Shown here: piece after piece, positions 18,323-30,075 of the stretch
Layout: each line of letters opens with the position of its first letter
Position numbering within the stretch: position 1 is the first letter of the stretch
NCBI GenBank assembly: GCA_961205875.1
Contig: OY540815.1
Span: 5,022,001-5,086,000, forward strand
Reading direction: 5' to 3'
DNA length: 64,000 nucleotides
From: Sialis fuliginosa
Taxonomy: Eukaryota; Arthropoda; Insecta; Megaloptera; Sialidae
Translations under genes and position numbers: made by a program
The notes under the pieces: model-generated
Database searches by the model: none
What the model was told of the DNA's origin: nothing
What the model saw: only the letters and a program-made list of their open reading frames with translations

Positions 18323-19236
18323 ATTGCTTCCTCGCAATATCGAAGATACGAGAAGCTTTGTGATTGTTTTAGATTGAGACAAAATTTTTAAATTGATCTA
18401 TCCGTTTCACGTCAAGACAAACACTTTTCCTATCCGTTTGTCCGTCCGCCCGTCTGTGTGTCCGTTCGTGTATCCGCCCGTGTATCGTCTGTCTGTTCCC
18501 TAAATCCTTGTCACACGCATAACTCATGAACCACTGAACCGATATTTTTGAAACTTGGTCGGATGGTTGGGTCTGGCTTGAGGATGGTTTCATTTCAGAA
18601 TCATCAAAATCGTGTGTAAGGGGGAGGGGTGACCTCCCAAAATATTTATTTTTTCAAGATATCTCAAGAAAATTTTATAGAATATTTTTTGTAGAGCATT
18701 AAATTTCTTATAATATGGGTATACAATGTTTGTTGTAAATTATTCCCTTACAAAGATTTATCTCAATTTATTTTAAAAAATCATGTTTTATTTTTCTAAA
18801 TTGATATTTGCTTGGACATATTATTAAATGTCATTTTCACGTTTTAAATGTCATTTTGACGTTTGCATAAATTTAGATTTATACTCTATTTCATTTAAGA
18901 ATGCAGTGGTTGCCGGTGTTTTGACGGTACGAATCGTGCATTTTACCGTCAAAAACCACGGCAACCACTGCATTTTTAAATGAAATAGAGTATAGATGGA
19001 AATTGTCAAAAAATAAAAAATATACGAAAAAATATTCAGGTACGTTCTAAGAAAAATTTCGAAGTACCTACCTAATATTTTTTAGTAAAATTGTATAAAA
19101 ATTAAATGGTTAACCAATTACAGGCAATTTATCTAAACAATATCGGTTTTTATTTAAATTGTTCAATAATTAACTACTTTTGTTGAATTTAGCACGAGGA
19201 AGCACTGTGCATTTACTTGGTAGATGTTTTTTTTCA
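18323..19236 (-). repeat. Repeat family A, copy 1
   Basis: In + orientation the family starts 'aacatctgccaagtaaatgc' and ends 'ttgcgaggaagcaaa'. Here it is reversed, beginning 'gcttcctcgcaatatcgaag'. Internal landmarks are 'cttgtcacacgcataactca', a C/G-rich 'tccgtctgtctgt' stretch, 'gggggaggggtgac' and 18-bp 'acgttttaaatgtcatttt' units. Class unknown. It carries a hairpin MITE insertion at 18882-18992. Confidence 0.85.
18882..18992. mobile_element. 111-bp hairpin MITE with TA target duplication
   Basis: Arms of about 48 bp (TACTCTATTTC... and ...GAAATAGAGTA) enclose a ~14-nt loop, including the paired GCAGTGGTTGCC and GGCAACCACTGC. TA flanks both ends. The other family A copies lack it ('atttagatttagattgaaat' at 44160), giving an empty site. 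The fold would also be pre-miRNA-like if transcribed. Confidence 0.85.
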
Positions 19237-19287
19237 CTGGTTTTTGATCTGTGGAGACCTGCAAAGATCTACAACGATCTGTAAAGA

Positions 19288-19775
19288 TGTTACCCGGCTA
19301 AATATCCACAAAATCATAGTTACCTAAAATATACTACATGCTCATCCAACATGCATACCCAACTTTCCCACCAAACAAGCCCGCAACACACGGTTCACTG
19401 CGAATTATTTTTTCCGGCTTCATGAAATTTATACAAGATATCCATTTACAATTATACACTAAAATTAGTGAAAACTGGAATAAAATCCGTCCAGTGGTAA
19501 ATCGTGTAAAATTATATTTTCAAATTCCCAGGAAACACCAAGTTCCGTCTTAGAATTTGTATAGAAAAAAATAGATTAGTAACAATCATAATCAATTTCG
19601 ATATTTTATATTTCTTGGAATTGAAATGTTTCTTTATATTTTAATTTTCAATCAATATTTAATTGCTAACATGTGTCAAAAATTATCCAATTGTTCGGCA
19701 CAATATTTGAAAGAAACATGATCATAGTAACATAAATATAATAAAATATTGAAACCGTAAATTATAGAATTCTTT
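19288..19775 (-). mobile_element. Helitron-derived fragment, reverse orientation
   Basis: Matches the internal part of the Helitron at 27289-28031 in reverse: 'ctaaatatccacaaaatcat', 'cccaggaaacaccaagttcc', 'ttcgatattttatatttctt', ending 'accgtaaattatagaattc'. The CTAG terminus is lost. Confidence 0.7.
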
Positions 19776-19791
19776 AATCTTTATTGTATGC

Positions 19792-20868
19792 CCCGAGATA
19801 AAATTTTCAGTCTCCCTCGAGTATCCCAGCGTCTCCCAGAGTATTCCAGCGACCGTTACAGTATTCCAAAGCGTCTCTCAGAGTATTCCGGCGACTCCTT
19901 GCTTATACTCGAGTCTCCCATAGGAATACTCGAGTCTCTATAGGATACTTGAGTCTCCCATAGGAATACTCGAGTCTTCCAAAGTTGGTGGACTTAGAAG
20001 ATTTTTGAACTGGTAATATTTCTTAGGTTTCTTCTAAATAAACAAGGACACAACGTGTACTGTTTAACACATGTTTCACAAATGTGTTTGTAAGTATGTT
20101 TAGTTGTATCTAGTTGTCGAAGGAATGCACATGGGTCGCGTTTACTTGGTGAAAATACACACAGTATTTAAATTGATAATGTCAAAAAGTCAAAAATTCT
20201 CATCATTTCTGAATGTGTTACTTGATGTGAGTATTTATTTTATATACATGATTTCTCTAACATAATTTCATTACTCTAGCTGCTAGAGTCTAACAAATTA
20301 CTTATTTTGCTCTATTTATTTTTTCAGGTTCAATGATCAAAAAATCAACCAGCAAAAAACAGAAAAATGATCAAGTAAATGTAATTATTTTTATAATTAC
20401 TATCATAATCACCACAATCCTGTTAATAATATTCAAATGCGATATTGAAAAGCATTTTATAGACTTATAATTCATATGTAAGTCTATAAAAGCCGAATTT
20501 TTTCACAAATCATAGTTACAGCAATAATAATAATTCTATGTTCTTCTCAATTAATTTTAAATAAATAAATATTGTATCTAGAAAATTTTGTGTATTCAAA
20601 TTTTATACTACCTAATTTTATGCATTTTCAGAGAGACTCGAGTATCCCATACAGAGACTATAGACCCATAAATCTGGATCATTCTTTGGAATACTAGCGT
20701 CTTCCGTTCAGAGACTAGAGTCTCCCATTCAGAGACTAGAGTCACCCATTCAGAGACTAGAGTCTCCCATTCAAGAGTCTCCCATCGAGTCTCCCTGAGT
20801 GACATACGGAATACCCATGGGAGACTCTCGTTGGAATACTCTGGGATACTGTATTTTTTTATCTCGGG
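19792..20868. mobile_element. Element with CCCGAGATAAAA ends and GAGTCTC minisatellites
   Basis: Ends CCCGAGATAAAA and TTTTTATCTCGGG are inverted and flanked by TGC (19789-19791 and 20869-20871). Both sub-ends carry clusters of 'gagtctccca', 'gagtattcc' and 'gaatactcgagtct'. A ~21-bp unit (CAGAGACTAGAGTCTCCCAT) is tandem at about 20698-20790. The middle is unique AT-rich DNA. No transposase. Long antisense reading frames over the minisatellite are artefacts. Confidence 0.7.
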
Positions 20869-20871
20869 TGC

Positions 20872-21204
20872 TTCGTATAGAGAAAGATTTCCTTACCCAT
20901 ACGTTAAAGTCTCCTTCAGTTCGAACGTTAATTAATTTTTGATGATATGTATTTAATTTTACTGTTTATATTTTTGCACCGTCAGTGTATGTGAATAAAA
21001 TGAAAGGGTTCAGATTAATAAAAATACACCAATATAATTATTTTTGTATGCTCAGTACTATATATTAAATGTTACTTTCTTTAACTTGCATTGAAGTCAG
21101 TTTTATTTTTATTAGGATTTCTGTTAATATTATCTATGCCATTTTTCATTATATTTTTGTGTAAATGGATAATATAAATCTACAGTATTTTAATTCATAA
21201 ATCT
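20872..21204. other. No feature seen
   Basis: AT-rich spacer with no coding block or repeat match within the window. Confidence 0.4.
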
Positions 21205-21966
21205 ACTAGCTGTGCCCGCGCGGCTTCGCCCGCGTGTACTACGAAATTATTGTTTAGGATTTTTGAAAAAATATAGTTGAATTAACTACAAACACGATTA
21301 ATTATTATCGTAATAATAACTCATCAAAACCTAAATTACCTAAAAAAAACCGAATTAGAATAAAAATTACAAAATAAACAACTGCCGGCCGAGCGCAGAA
21401 TATTTCCCTCTGCACCGTGACACTTCATCATGTTCGCGCGAATTGCCGCGAATAATATGTTACTGTATGTATATTTCAAGTTATTTCCTAAACCAAAAGA
21501 CCAAATTGGATGCTGTAAAGGGCAAATTATATCTACATTAAGTACTTATGATGATGAAATCATTTATTTCGATAAGGATTAATGTTTTACAGGTCATAAG
21601 TCCACGGAAACAGAACAAATATTTTACATTTTCTTTGTAACATAAAAACAGTCACTGATTAGATTTTTTTACTCTACACAATTCATTAATACATTATTTT
21701 GTTCAATATTGAACGGTTTAGGCAGTGTACTGCAAAAGAGCGCGCTGGCGGCAAACTTTTTTCCGACTTGATTTACTATTATCGTCACTGCTTAGTTGTT
21801 ATATTACCTAACGTAACAAAATATATCCTATAACCTGGCCAGAGAACGTACCTATTAAAAAATAAATAAAAACATGTACAATTGTACATCGGATAAGTGG
21901 TTCTCGAGTGATAAGCGCACTAACGGACAGACAGACAGAGACACGTTGAGCTTTATATATATATGA
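21205..21966 (+). repeat. Repeat family C, copy 1
   Basis: Starts 'actagctgtgcccgcgcggc' and ends 'cgttgagctttatatatata' after a GACA-rich run. Contains 'gttatttcctaaac', 'cttatgatgatgaaatcatt' and 'cttttttccgacttgattta'. Copies at 25430-26260 (+) and 41262-42046 (-). The microsatellite-like 3' end suggests a non-LTR element or SINE; the class is not established. Confidence 0.8.
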
Positions 21967-22708
21967 TCTATCTGAATGACAACATGGGTGTCATTTTTCA
22001 AGAATTAAATTTCCTTTAGAGCCATCATGTACCTATACCTATAGAAGAAATGGCGTGAGGTCTAAATTCTAAATGACCATCGATATATTTTTGTAATGCC
22101 TATTCTATTCTCAAGAGGGTTTGTTACTTTTTCTGCCACATTTGACTGCCGTTCGACCGTAATTAATACAATGGTCAGTGTATGTATGTCCATTCAACTA
22201 CTGGACATGAACGGGTGCTTATATTGATAGATAGATTATTACAGAATCTGATTTGTTTGTTTTTGTAACTCCTTCTGAGATAGGCTTGATCCCACCTCCC
22301 CTCTCCCTACCTTCACAATGAACGTTACAGTGGATTACTTAAAAAAATCTGTTATGTATATCAAATCGGTAATTGAACATTTAAATCAACGGCAATTTAT
22401 TTCTTAGACGCTTTGCGGTAAATATTAATACAAAATAAAGAATTAACAACATTATATTCCGTTTGGACGTTACTTTAATGACAGCTTATACTGGCTATAT
22501 AAAGTTCTGTATTAGTTCATGTAAATTGTATGTATAACACATGTAATTTGAATTGAAAATGATATACACTACAAATCAATATAACATTCCTTGAATATCT
22601 CTCGCTTTATATGAACTACAATATATCTATAGAGTATTTTATGAATTACAAGAGATCATAAATGAGCAATTCTGAAGCCAAAAATAGTAACTACTCTGAA
22701 ATACAGGT
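21967..22708. other. No gene or delimited repeat seen
   Basis: Includes the sequence just left of the hAT element. No open coding block with splice sites was recognised. Confidence 0.4.
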
Positions 22709-22716
22709 GTCCCATG

Positions 22717-23265
22717 CAGTGCCGGATTAAGCCAACGCGGGGCCTGTAGCAAATGTTATAAAGAGGCCCTTGGCAGTGGCGTCACTAGGAGGGGAGGGGA
22801 CACCCGGGATGGAAATCGATAGTGTTACCCATTGTTTGATTTAAGATATACACTCCTCAAAAAAATTAATACGCTTTCAAAGTTAATAAAAAATTAAAGG
22901 ATAATTTTTCGAATTCTTTTAACCTTTGGCAAAAAGCGGAAAGGGATGATACATTTTTTTGAACTTTTTATTCAAAAATTAGAAAGTGCAAGCTTTGGAT
23001 CATGCAAATCTAAAAATATTTCGCAGAGATATCTCTTTTCTCAATTTTATGTGGGCAAAAAATCGAAGATCGGAGCTTTAAAAATTGATTTTTCGATCAA
23101 ATAGAATCGAGATCGGAAACCCTAAAAATAAATAAACTACTGTAGATTTGGACACCTCGTATCACCATTGGACGGTAGGTGATAAATCCAATAGGAGATA
23201 TTTTTTCACAAAACCGCGGGGCCCGTAGCATTTGCTACTCCTTCTACGTGGCTAATCCGGCGCTG
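22717..23265. mobile_element. hAT-type element, 549 bp, 8-bp target duplication
   Basis: Perfect 8-bp duplication GTCCCATG at 22709-22716 and 23266-23273. Ends CAGTGCCGGATTA and TAATCCGGCGCTG are inverted. A second hAT-like terminus, 'cagtggcgtcactaggagg', lies at 22773, suggesting an internal nested insertion. No transposase. Confidence 0.88.
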
Positions 23266-23273
23266 GTCCCATG

Positions 23274-23589
23274 GGAAGGTGTTGAAACTAATCAGCTGTC
23301 ATTTTTAAATGGATGAAGTTACTGAAAAAATTAAAATTGCGTTGAAAAAAGGAGAGTTTGACTTTTACTCTCGCAAAAATTCTTCTTGTATGACAGTTCT
23401 TGTAGGGGGATTTGTATTATATACGGAAAACATAATCAAGAGTGAAACTACACTAACAAGCTTAGATAAGGAAAGATAAAGGACAAATAACACATTACAT
23501 AGCGTTGTTACCATATCGCTCCACGAGTCATTAAGATTTTAAAATAAATATCAATTGTTTTGAATTATGAAATTAATTAATATTATTAA
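23274..23589. other. No feature seen
   Basis: Short frames such as the one beginning near 23311 ('atggatgaagttactgaaaa') lack splice or family support. Confidence 0.4.
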
Positions 23590-24048
23590 TTATAATTTCT
23601 GAATATTAATCTATATACATTTAACTCTTACAGCGTGATTTAATGACAATCGGCCAATAGGTGTCAAAATGGTGGACATTTATACTAATTATTACTATAA
23701 TTTATTAATTAATTATTATATTATCATAGAAACTGCATTACATTGTTTCAAATTTGACGATTCTTTCTTTTATATCTTTGTATCGTAATACTTATCATTT
23801 TGTAATCATTAGCAAGTGTCCATTACTGGTTTTACCTTTGCCATTACTGGAGAAAAAACATGAACAAAATAAAAGGCTATAATTAAAAAAAAAACAACTA
23901 TATTTGCAGACTTTGGTAATTAAATTGATTAAATAAAGAGTTACTTGTTTTATTAGTAGCATGAGTTCATTACAAAAAAAAACAAGCCCATTAATCCAAA
24001 AAAATCGAAAACTTACTCTTATAGCAGCCATAACTGGTGCCTTTACCT
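23590..24048 (-). mobile_element. Family F MITE, copy 1 (left end eroded)
   Basis: Right terminus '...ggtgcctttacct' then TA. The interior shares 'acaatcggccaataggtgtc', 'gtccattactggttttacc' and 'agttacttgttttattagta' with the other copies. A short frame shared by copies is a by-product of sequence similarity. Confidence 0.75.
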
Positions 24049-24512
24049 TATGTCCGTCATGTCTGTCACAGTTTAATTATAGTAAATAGTAGATCAATAA
24101 TAGATCTGACTTTGACAATTAAAATTCTATATTTTCCTTCCTTTTAAGGAGGAGGGGAGGCGTAGAATACCAATTGTAATATGCAATCTCGTGAGTCGGG
24201 TATCAAACGAAAACTGACAATTCAAGAAACTTTGTTGTTGTGACAGTTGTTATGACTTCTGAACAGGATTGTATGTATACAGTAGCTCTTTAATCTATTT
24301 CTATTTGATGTTCTCATGAAAGCGCATGCAGGAATCCTATCAAGGGGCAGATATACTTGTTATTTCCGTGCATGCGCGCCATTTTTCAGTTGGTTTTCCA
24401 AGTGTGGATACATCGAGAAAGAAACATTGCAACCTCGGCAATGTATATACAGTGTGTAATAAAGGCAACAGAGGTTGTTGACATGACCCAAACATGGTCC
24501 CGTATTAGGCAG

Positions 24513-24602
<90 letters not shown>

Positions 24603-24604
24603 AC
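24513..24604 (+). repeat. (CA)n microsatellite
   Basis: About 45 CA units with a single interruption near the right end. It explains the long Thr/His and Val/Cys reading frames on both strands. Confidence 0.98.
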
Positions 24605-24609
24605 AACCA

Positions 24610-25429
24610 CATGTAGTCGCGGTTTATGTCTCGATATGCAACTTAATGTTCGCGGGAATCTTACAGCTGGAGTCCCTGAAGAGAAAACGAAATTGGGTGA
24701 GACGTTTTTGGTTAGTTGATTAAAAACATTGAAATTTTTCATATATTAAACATTATTTAAAAATATATTAAAGAACATGGAAGTTATGTATGGTTCTCCA
24801 TATCGACATTCGTTTATAAAATTGATATAATTAAACTATTGTGATTTTTCTATAGAAGTAATTAAATTCTGATTTCAATATTTTATAAATTTTTTCAATA
24901 TCCATTTAATGGTTTTTACGCAACTCTAATGAAATTTTTGTTCATATTATATAGACGATGCAATCTAAGATTGTTATAGTCAACCATAATTAAAATTTTT
25001 ATTGTGTATAATAAAAACAGATTTTGAATTTATTATTAGAAAATTTCCATATAGCGTTTAATTATTTTTACGAAAATAATTTACATGATTTGACGTAAAT
25101 ATTACGAAATAACGATTTGTGTGTTTTGATTACAAAAATATGGTTTTCTTCATCTAAAACAAAATGTTGCCTTATTCGATAGCATCAATGGTTAAAAATA
25201 TATTTTTTATATACACTTATTTATTATACCTAATGCATATAAGACCTTCAGAAGTCAAGATAACTAAGTCCACACGAACAGTGTCAGAATGTTAAGTTTC
25301 GGCCCTTGTTTTTTGTATTTATGTTAAATTTAGGAAAATCTCTTATTTGTGGATGCTAACTTCATAAAAGGAAAAAACCCAAAATTTAACTTTTTCAAGT
25401 CTAGGAGTTTTATTATAATTATTTTATAA
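24610..25429. other. No gene or delimited repeat seen
   Basis: AT-rich unique DNA; no motif recognised. Confidence 0.4.
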
Positions 25430-26260
25430 CTAGCCGGGCCCAGCGCGGCTTCGCCCGCTTGGACTACGGAATTATTGTTTAGGATTTTTGAAAAATATAC
25501 ATAGTTGAATTAAGTACAAACACGATTAATTATTATCGTAATAATAACTAATCAAAACCTAACGTACCTAAAAATAACAAATCAGAACAAAAATTATAAA
25601 TCATTTTTGTTCTGTTTAAATTTAAAAGTTAATAATTGAAAACAAAATAAACAACTGCCGGCCGAGCGCTGAATCTTCCCTCTCCCCGCGACACTTCATT
25701 ATAGTTCGCGCGAATTGCCGCGAATAATATGTTATTTTATGTATATTTCACGTTATTTCCTAAACTAAACGACCAAATTGGATTCTGTAAAGGGCAAATT
25801 ATATCTACATTAAGTACTTATAACGATGAAATCATTTATTTTGATAAGGATTAATGTCTTGCAGGTCATAAGTCCACGTAAACAGAACCCAAATATTTTA
25901 AATTTTTTTTGTAACATAAAAGCAGTCATTGTGGCTTAAATATAAAAGTTAGACATATGGTGTCGCGGACTTTATTGTAGAACTTTTGATTCTACACAAT
26001 TCTTTAATACATTATTTTGTTCTATATTGAACGGTTTAGGCAGCGTATTACAAAACAGCGCGCCGACGGCAAACTTTTTTCCGACTTGATTTACTATTAT
26101 CGTCACTGCTTAGTTGTTATGTTTCCTAACGTAACAAAATATAGCCTATAACCTGGCCAGAGAATGGCCACGTAAATCGGATAAGTGGTTCTCGAGTGAT
26201 AAGGTAACTAACGGACAGACAGACAGACAGACAGAGAGACGTTGAGCTTTATATATATTA
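25430..26260 (+). repeat. Repeat family C, copy 2
   Basis: Begins 'ctagccgggcccagcgcggc' and ends 'cgttgagctttatatatatt' after four GACA units. It contains a ~70-bp block around 25930 ('cattgtggcttaaatataaa') that is absent from copy 1 and present in copy 3. Confidence 0.8.
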
Positions 26261-26397
26261 AGGATTAAATATGCTTTATTTAGAAAATTTGCTAAAATAT
26301 TTTAAAACAAGATGCATTGAACACATTTTGAAATAAATCATAAAAAAAGTTACTAATTTCAGTCCGCCCCCATTAGATTGGATATTTAGTTCATTAA

Positions 26398-26596
26398 GGG
26401 CCGATCCACACTATCGTGCCGGTCCCGGTCCGATCTCGCTCCAGTCAAATATTCAGTATATTATACTGTATCGAAGCGTGATTGGACCGAGACCGGCACG
26501 ATACCTATAGCGTGAATGCTTTCATTGTTTATTGTTTGTTTATATTTGACTGGAGCGAGACCTGATCGGGACCGGCACGATAGTGTGGATCGACCC
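26398..26596. mobile_element. ~200-bp GC-rich foldback MITE
   Basis: Inverted ends GGGCCGATCCACACTATCG and CGATAGTGTGGATCGACCC. The inner blocks 'gtgccggtcccg' and 'cgggaccggcac' also pair, and 'tgactggagcgaga' pairs with 'tctcgctccagtca'. Target duplication unclear (TA or TTA-like). Confidence 0.8.
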
Positions 26597-26599
26597 TAA

Positions 26600-27288
26600 A
26601 TGTTCTCTAGAAAGTTGACAAAATGTAACCATAATCACATTAGCTTCTGAACCATATCTTACTTCGCAAAAACAATTCGCAATGAACTTATAATTTAAAT
26701 ACGCGAATAACCTGTTAACAAAATATTGCTAATAAATTAAATTCAGAATGAGGAAGAAATTAATTTCGAGTTTTAAACACTACGTTTCAGCGAAGTATGC
26801 GCCCGTTTCTGAGAAACACCTTTTGTGATTTTTATGACTCTAGGTTGAACTTTGTTCATAGAGATAAAATAATTTTAGAGAGAGAATTAGTTTAAAGAAA
26901 ATGTCTATTATTATACTGTCTGTTTATATTGTTATTGTCTAACACCTAACATTATTATTGTCCGATTGTTTACTATCTTTTTCTGATTGTCGACCAATTA
27001 TAGTTTTCTGATCCCGCTCCTGTGTTTTGTACTGTTTATATATAAGTGACAGTTTGTAATCTGCGTAATAAATAAAAAAATAAATAAATAATCACATAAT
27101 AATAAAAACTATTGTCAAAGCACACGTGTTTCATGTTTATATCTCTTCTGCGTATGTAAACGCGCATTTGTATTGGTATGCACTCTATGCGCGTGAGGGG
27201 AAAATTTATATATACATATTTTTTAAATATATTAAGAGGCATAACTTCACCAAATTTCAACTACTTCTCGCTTAAATAGTGCAGTGCA
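26600..27288. other. No gene seen
   Basis: AT-rich unique sequence up to the Helitron insertion point. Confidence 0.4.
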
Positions 27289-28031
27289 TCTCTATATATA
27301 TAAATGAATGTTCGTTTGTATGAGGCTTATAGACTCGGGAATTACTGAACCGATTTCAATGTGGTTTTCACCAATACTTAGATAAGTATCGTGGCTATTA
27401 ATATTTTATAAAAATCCAAAATTGAACATCAAAAGACTAAAAAAATCTTTTTAAGTCGTTTTTTATTTCCATGGTGTCACAACATACAACTGTCATTTAG
27501 GTATATAGAAACATAGTATCTAGTATCTAGCCATGGAATACAGAATTCTATAATTTACGGTTTCAATATTTTATTTTATTAATTTATGTTACTATGATCA
27601 CGTCTCTTTCAAATATTTTGTCGAACAATTGGATGATTTTTGACATATGTTAACAATCAAATAGTTTGATTGAAAATTGAAATATGTATAAAAAAACATT
27701 TCACTTTCATGAAAGACAAAATATCGAAATTGATTGCGATTGTTGATAAAATGCTAACCTATTTATATTTATTTTCATACACATTCTAAGACGGGACCTG
27801 GTGTTTCCTGGGAGTTTGAAAATATAATTTTACACGATTTTCTCAGTAACTATACGAGTACTGAACGGATTTTATTCCGCTTTTCACCAATGGATAGTTT
27901 AGGTTTAATTTCACGTTCAGTCGAAAAAAAAACAATTCGTGTTGTACCGTGTGTTGTGGGCATGTTGAATATTTTAGGTCACTATGATTTTGTGGTTATT
28001 AACCCGTGTAACACCGGGTCCAATACGCTAG
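27289..28031 (+). mobile_element. Non-autonomous Helitron with both ends
   Basis: Starts TCTCTATATATATAAATG immediately after A and ends CTAG (28028-28031) immediately before T, the A/T insertion rule of Helitrons. The 3' hairpin ACCCG...CGGGT lies at 28002-28019, 8 nt before CTAG. Fragments occur at 2090-2352, 16430-16712 and 19288-19775. No Rep/helicase ORF. Confidence 0.88.
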
Positions 28032-29027
28032 TACTTAATAAATCATAATAGCACGTGTGCTATGAAACAAGACATTTTTTGATAGAGTGCCTTGAAACGA
28101 AACCGAATGTTTCTTTTTATTTTCGAGCAGTGGGAAGGTGTTTACATGAGACAGTATTGTGCAGTAAGTTTACCCACACATGTGGCCCGCGTGGTTTTGA
28201 TACAGAACTGCATTCATACGGCGAGAAAATATATAAATATGGCAGGTTGTTCGGAGTAGGAAGTAGAAAAACTCAATGCGTCCATCAATGGAGTCTCGGT
28301 CAGGGCTAGTTATGTTGATGTACGTGACCAGCTACACGGCTTTATGTGTTTTTAAAACATTGCCTCTCTTTTTCTTTCCTTTGTTAAAATGTAAAAAATG
28401 TGAACTTCAAAGTAAGTATTAAAATTATATATAAGTTGTCACAAAAATTACTGGGTTTGATTGGAGTTACATTGCTAAGAAACCTGAGACCCTAGTATTA
28501 GTTTAGGCTATTTGATTTACGTAGTCCGTATTCAAGAAAATTTAATTGAATATTACACATCAGGGCTCTTCTAAAAGTACACGTTTCACTGTAATGTGTG
28601 ACGAAATGTTGACCAATAACACGACCAAATCGATACGTTTTACACCCAGAAGCCAAGATCCATATCAAGATCACCGCGGAAGCCTCAAGATTTGTATGAA
28701 TGTGCAAATGAAAAATTACGTGGAAAAAATAATAACGCTGAGGTGAGCAATATCCCCCCCCCCCCAACTCCTATAGACTAAACCTTACACGGATCATTAC
28801 TTTTTGCCCAGGCCGATGTTGGAGCTCGTATCCGGCCCTGATGTGGTGATTTTAAAAAACATGCGGGCGAAACAGCGGAGAAATTCGATTTTTTTTATAA
28901 AAATATAGATATGATAAATAATAAATATAATATAGTGACGTTAATATATGAAATAAAAACAAATTAATTGACGTTTAAACAATTAATTTGTTTTTAGTTT
29001 ATATGATATATAATAAATATATTTTTT
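28032..29027. other. Mostly unique DNA with two higher-GC blocks
   Basis: Blocks at about 28055-28309 and 28559-28742 are less AT-rich than their surroundings and open on the + strand for 84 and 66 codons. The second ends at a good donor (CTGAG|gtgagc, 28743). No family was recognised, so they are not called as exons. Confidence 0.35.
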
Positions 29028-30075
29028 AACCGACTTAAAAAAAGGAGGAGGTATTCTCAATTCAATCGATATAATGCACCGATTTGCACTTTTTTTTTAT
29101 TAAGAATATATACTCCCGAGGTGGTCCCATACAAATTTCATCAGAATCTGGCCATAGATTTCTTAGATACGACACTAATAAAAAACATCTGCCAAGTAAA
29201 TGCACAGTGCTTCCACATGCTAAATTCACCAAAGGTAGTTAATTATTGAACAATTTAAATACGAGTAAAAACCGATAGTGTTTAGATAAAATGGCGGGAA
29301 TTGGTTAACCATTTCATTTTTATACAATTTTACTAAAAAATATTAGTTCGAAATTTTTCTTAAAACGCACCTGTTTATTTTTTCGTATATTTTTAATTTT
29401 TTGACAATTTCAATCTAAATCTAAATTTATTATATATATAATTGATTGATTTTGACGTTTTAAATGTCATATATGACATTTAAAACGTCTAAATCAATCA
29501 ATTATGAAAAAAAAATGAATTTTTAACATAAATTGAGATAAATCTTTGTAAGGGAATATTTTACAACAAACGTTGTAGAGTCATATTAAAGGAAATTTAA
29601 AGCTCTACAAAAAATATTCTATAAAATGTTCACGTAAGATGTATCGTTCTTGAGATATCTTGAAAAAATAAATATTTTGGGATGTCACCCCTCCCCCTTA
29701 CACACGATTTTGATGATTTTAAAATGGGACCGTCCTGAAGCCAGACCCAACCATCCGACCAAGTTTCATCAATATCGGTTCAGTGATTCATGACTTATGC
29801 GTGTGACGGATTCAGGGGACAGACACAAACACAGACGGACAGACAGACAGACACGGAAGAAAAGTGTTTGTCTTGACGTGAAACGGAAAGATCAATTTAA
29901 AATTTTGAAATCGGAAAACATTTTTTTGTCTCAATCTGAAACGATCACAAAGCTTCTCGTATCTTTGATATTGCGAGGAAGCAAAATAAAATAAAAAACC
30001 TAAAAATACTGAAAAGTATAGAATAATTAAATTTAACAGTTTTTGAAGTCGGGTTTTCGTTTTTTTAAAGTTTTT
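29028..30075 (+). repeat. Repeat family B, copy 1, interrupted by family A
   Basis: Ends 'aaccgacttaaaaaaaggag' and '...gaagtcgggttttcg' are inverted. Contains 'actcccgaggtggtcccata' and 'gaaaagtatagaataattaa'. Family A lies inside at 29181-29987; the uninterrupted junction is visible in copy 2 near 42590-42720. Confidence 0.75.
29181..29987 (+). repeat. Repeat family A, copy 2
   Basis: Full-length: begins 'aacatctgccaagtaaatgc', ends 'ttgcgaggaagcaaa'. Instead of direct 18-bp units it has an inverted pair at about 29440-29513 (a ~74-bp near-perfect palindrome centred on 'gtcatatatgac'). Confidence 0.85.

Noticed and set aside
20608-20805. Antisense frame with repeated WETLVSE-like units
   Set aside because: Produced by the 21-bp GAGTCTC minisatellite; no start context or family.
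23795-24031. Small frame with LLIKQVTLYLINLITK that recurs in several places (also 38620-38835)
   Set aside because: It recurs because it lies in family F MITE copies, which are non-coding; it is broken or shifted in other copies.
24357-24742. Long reading frames on both strands rich in His/Thr and Val/Cys
   Set aside because: They are translations of the (CA)n microsatellite, not genes.
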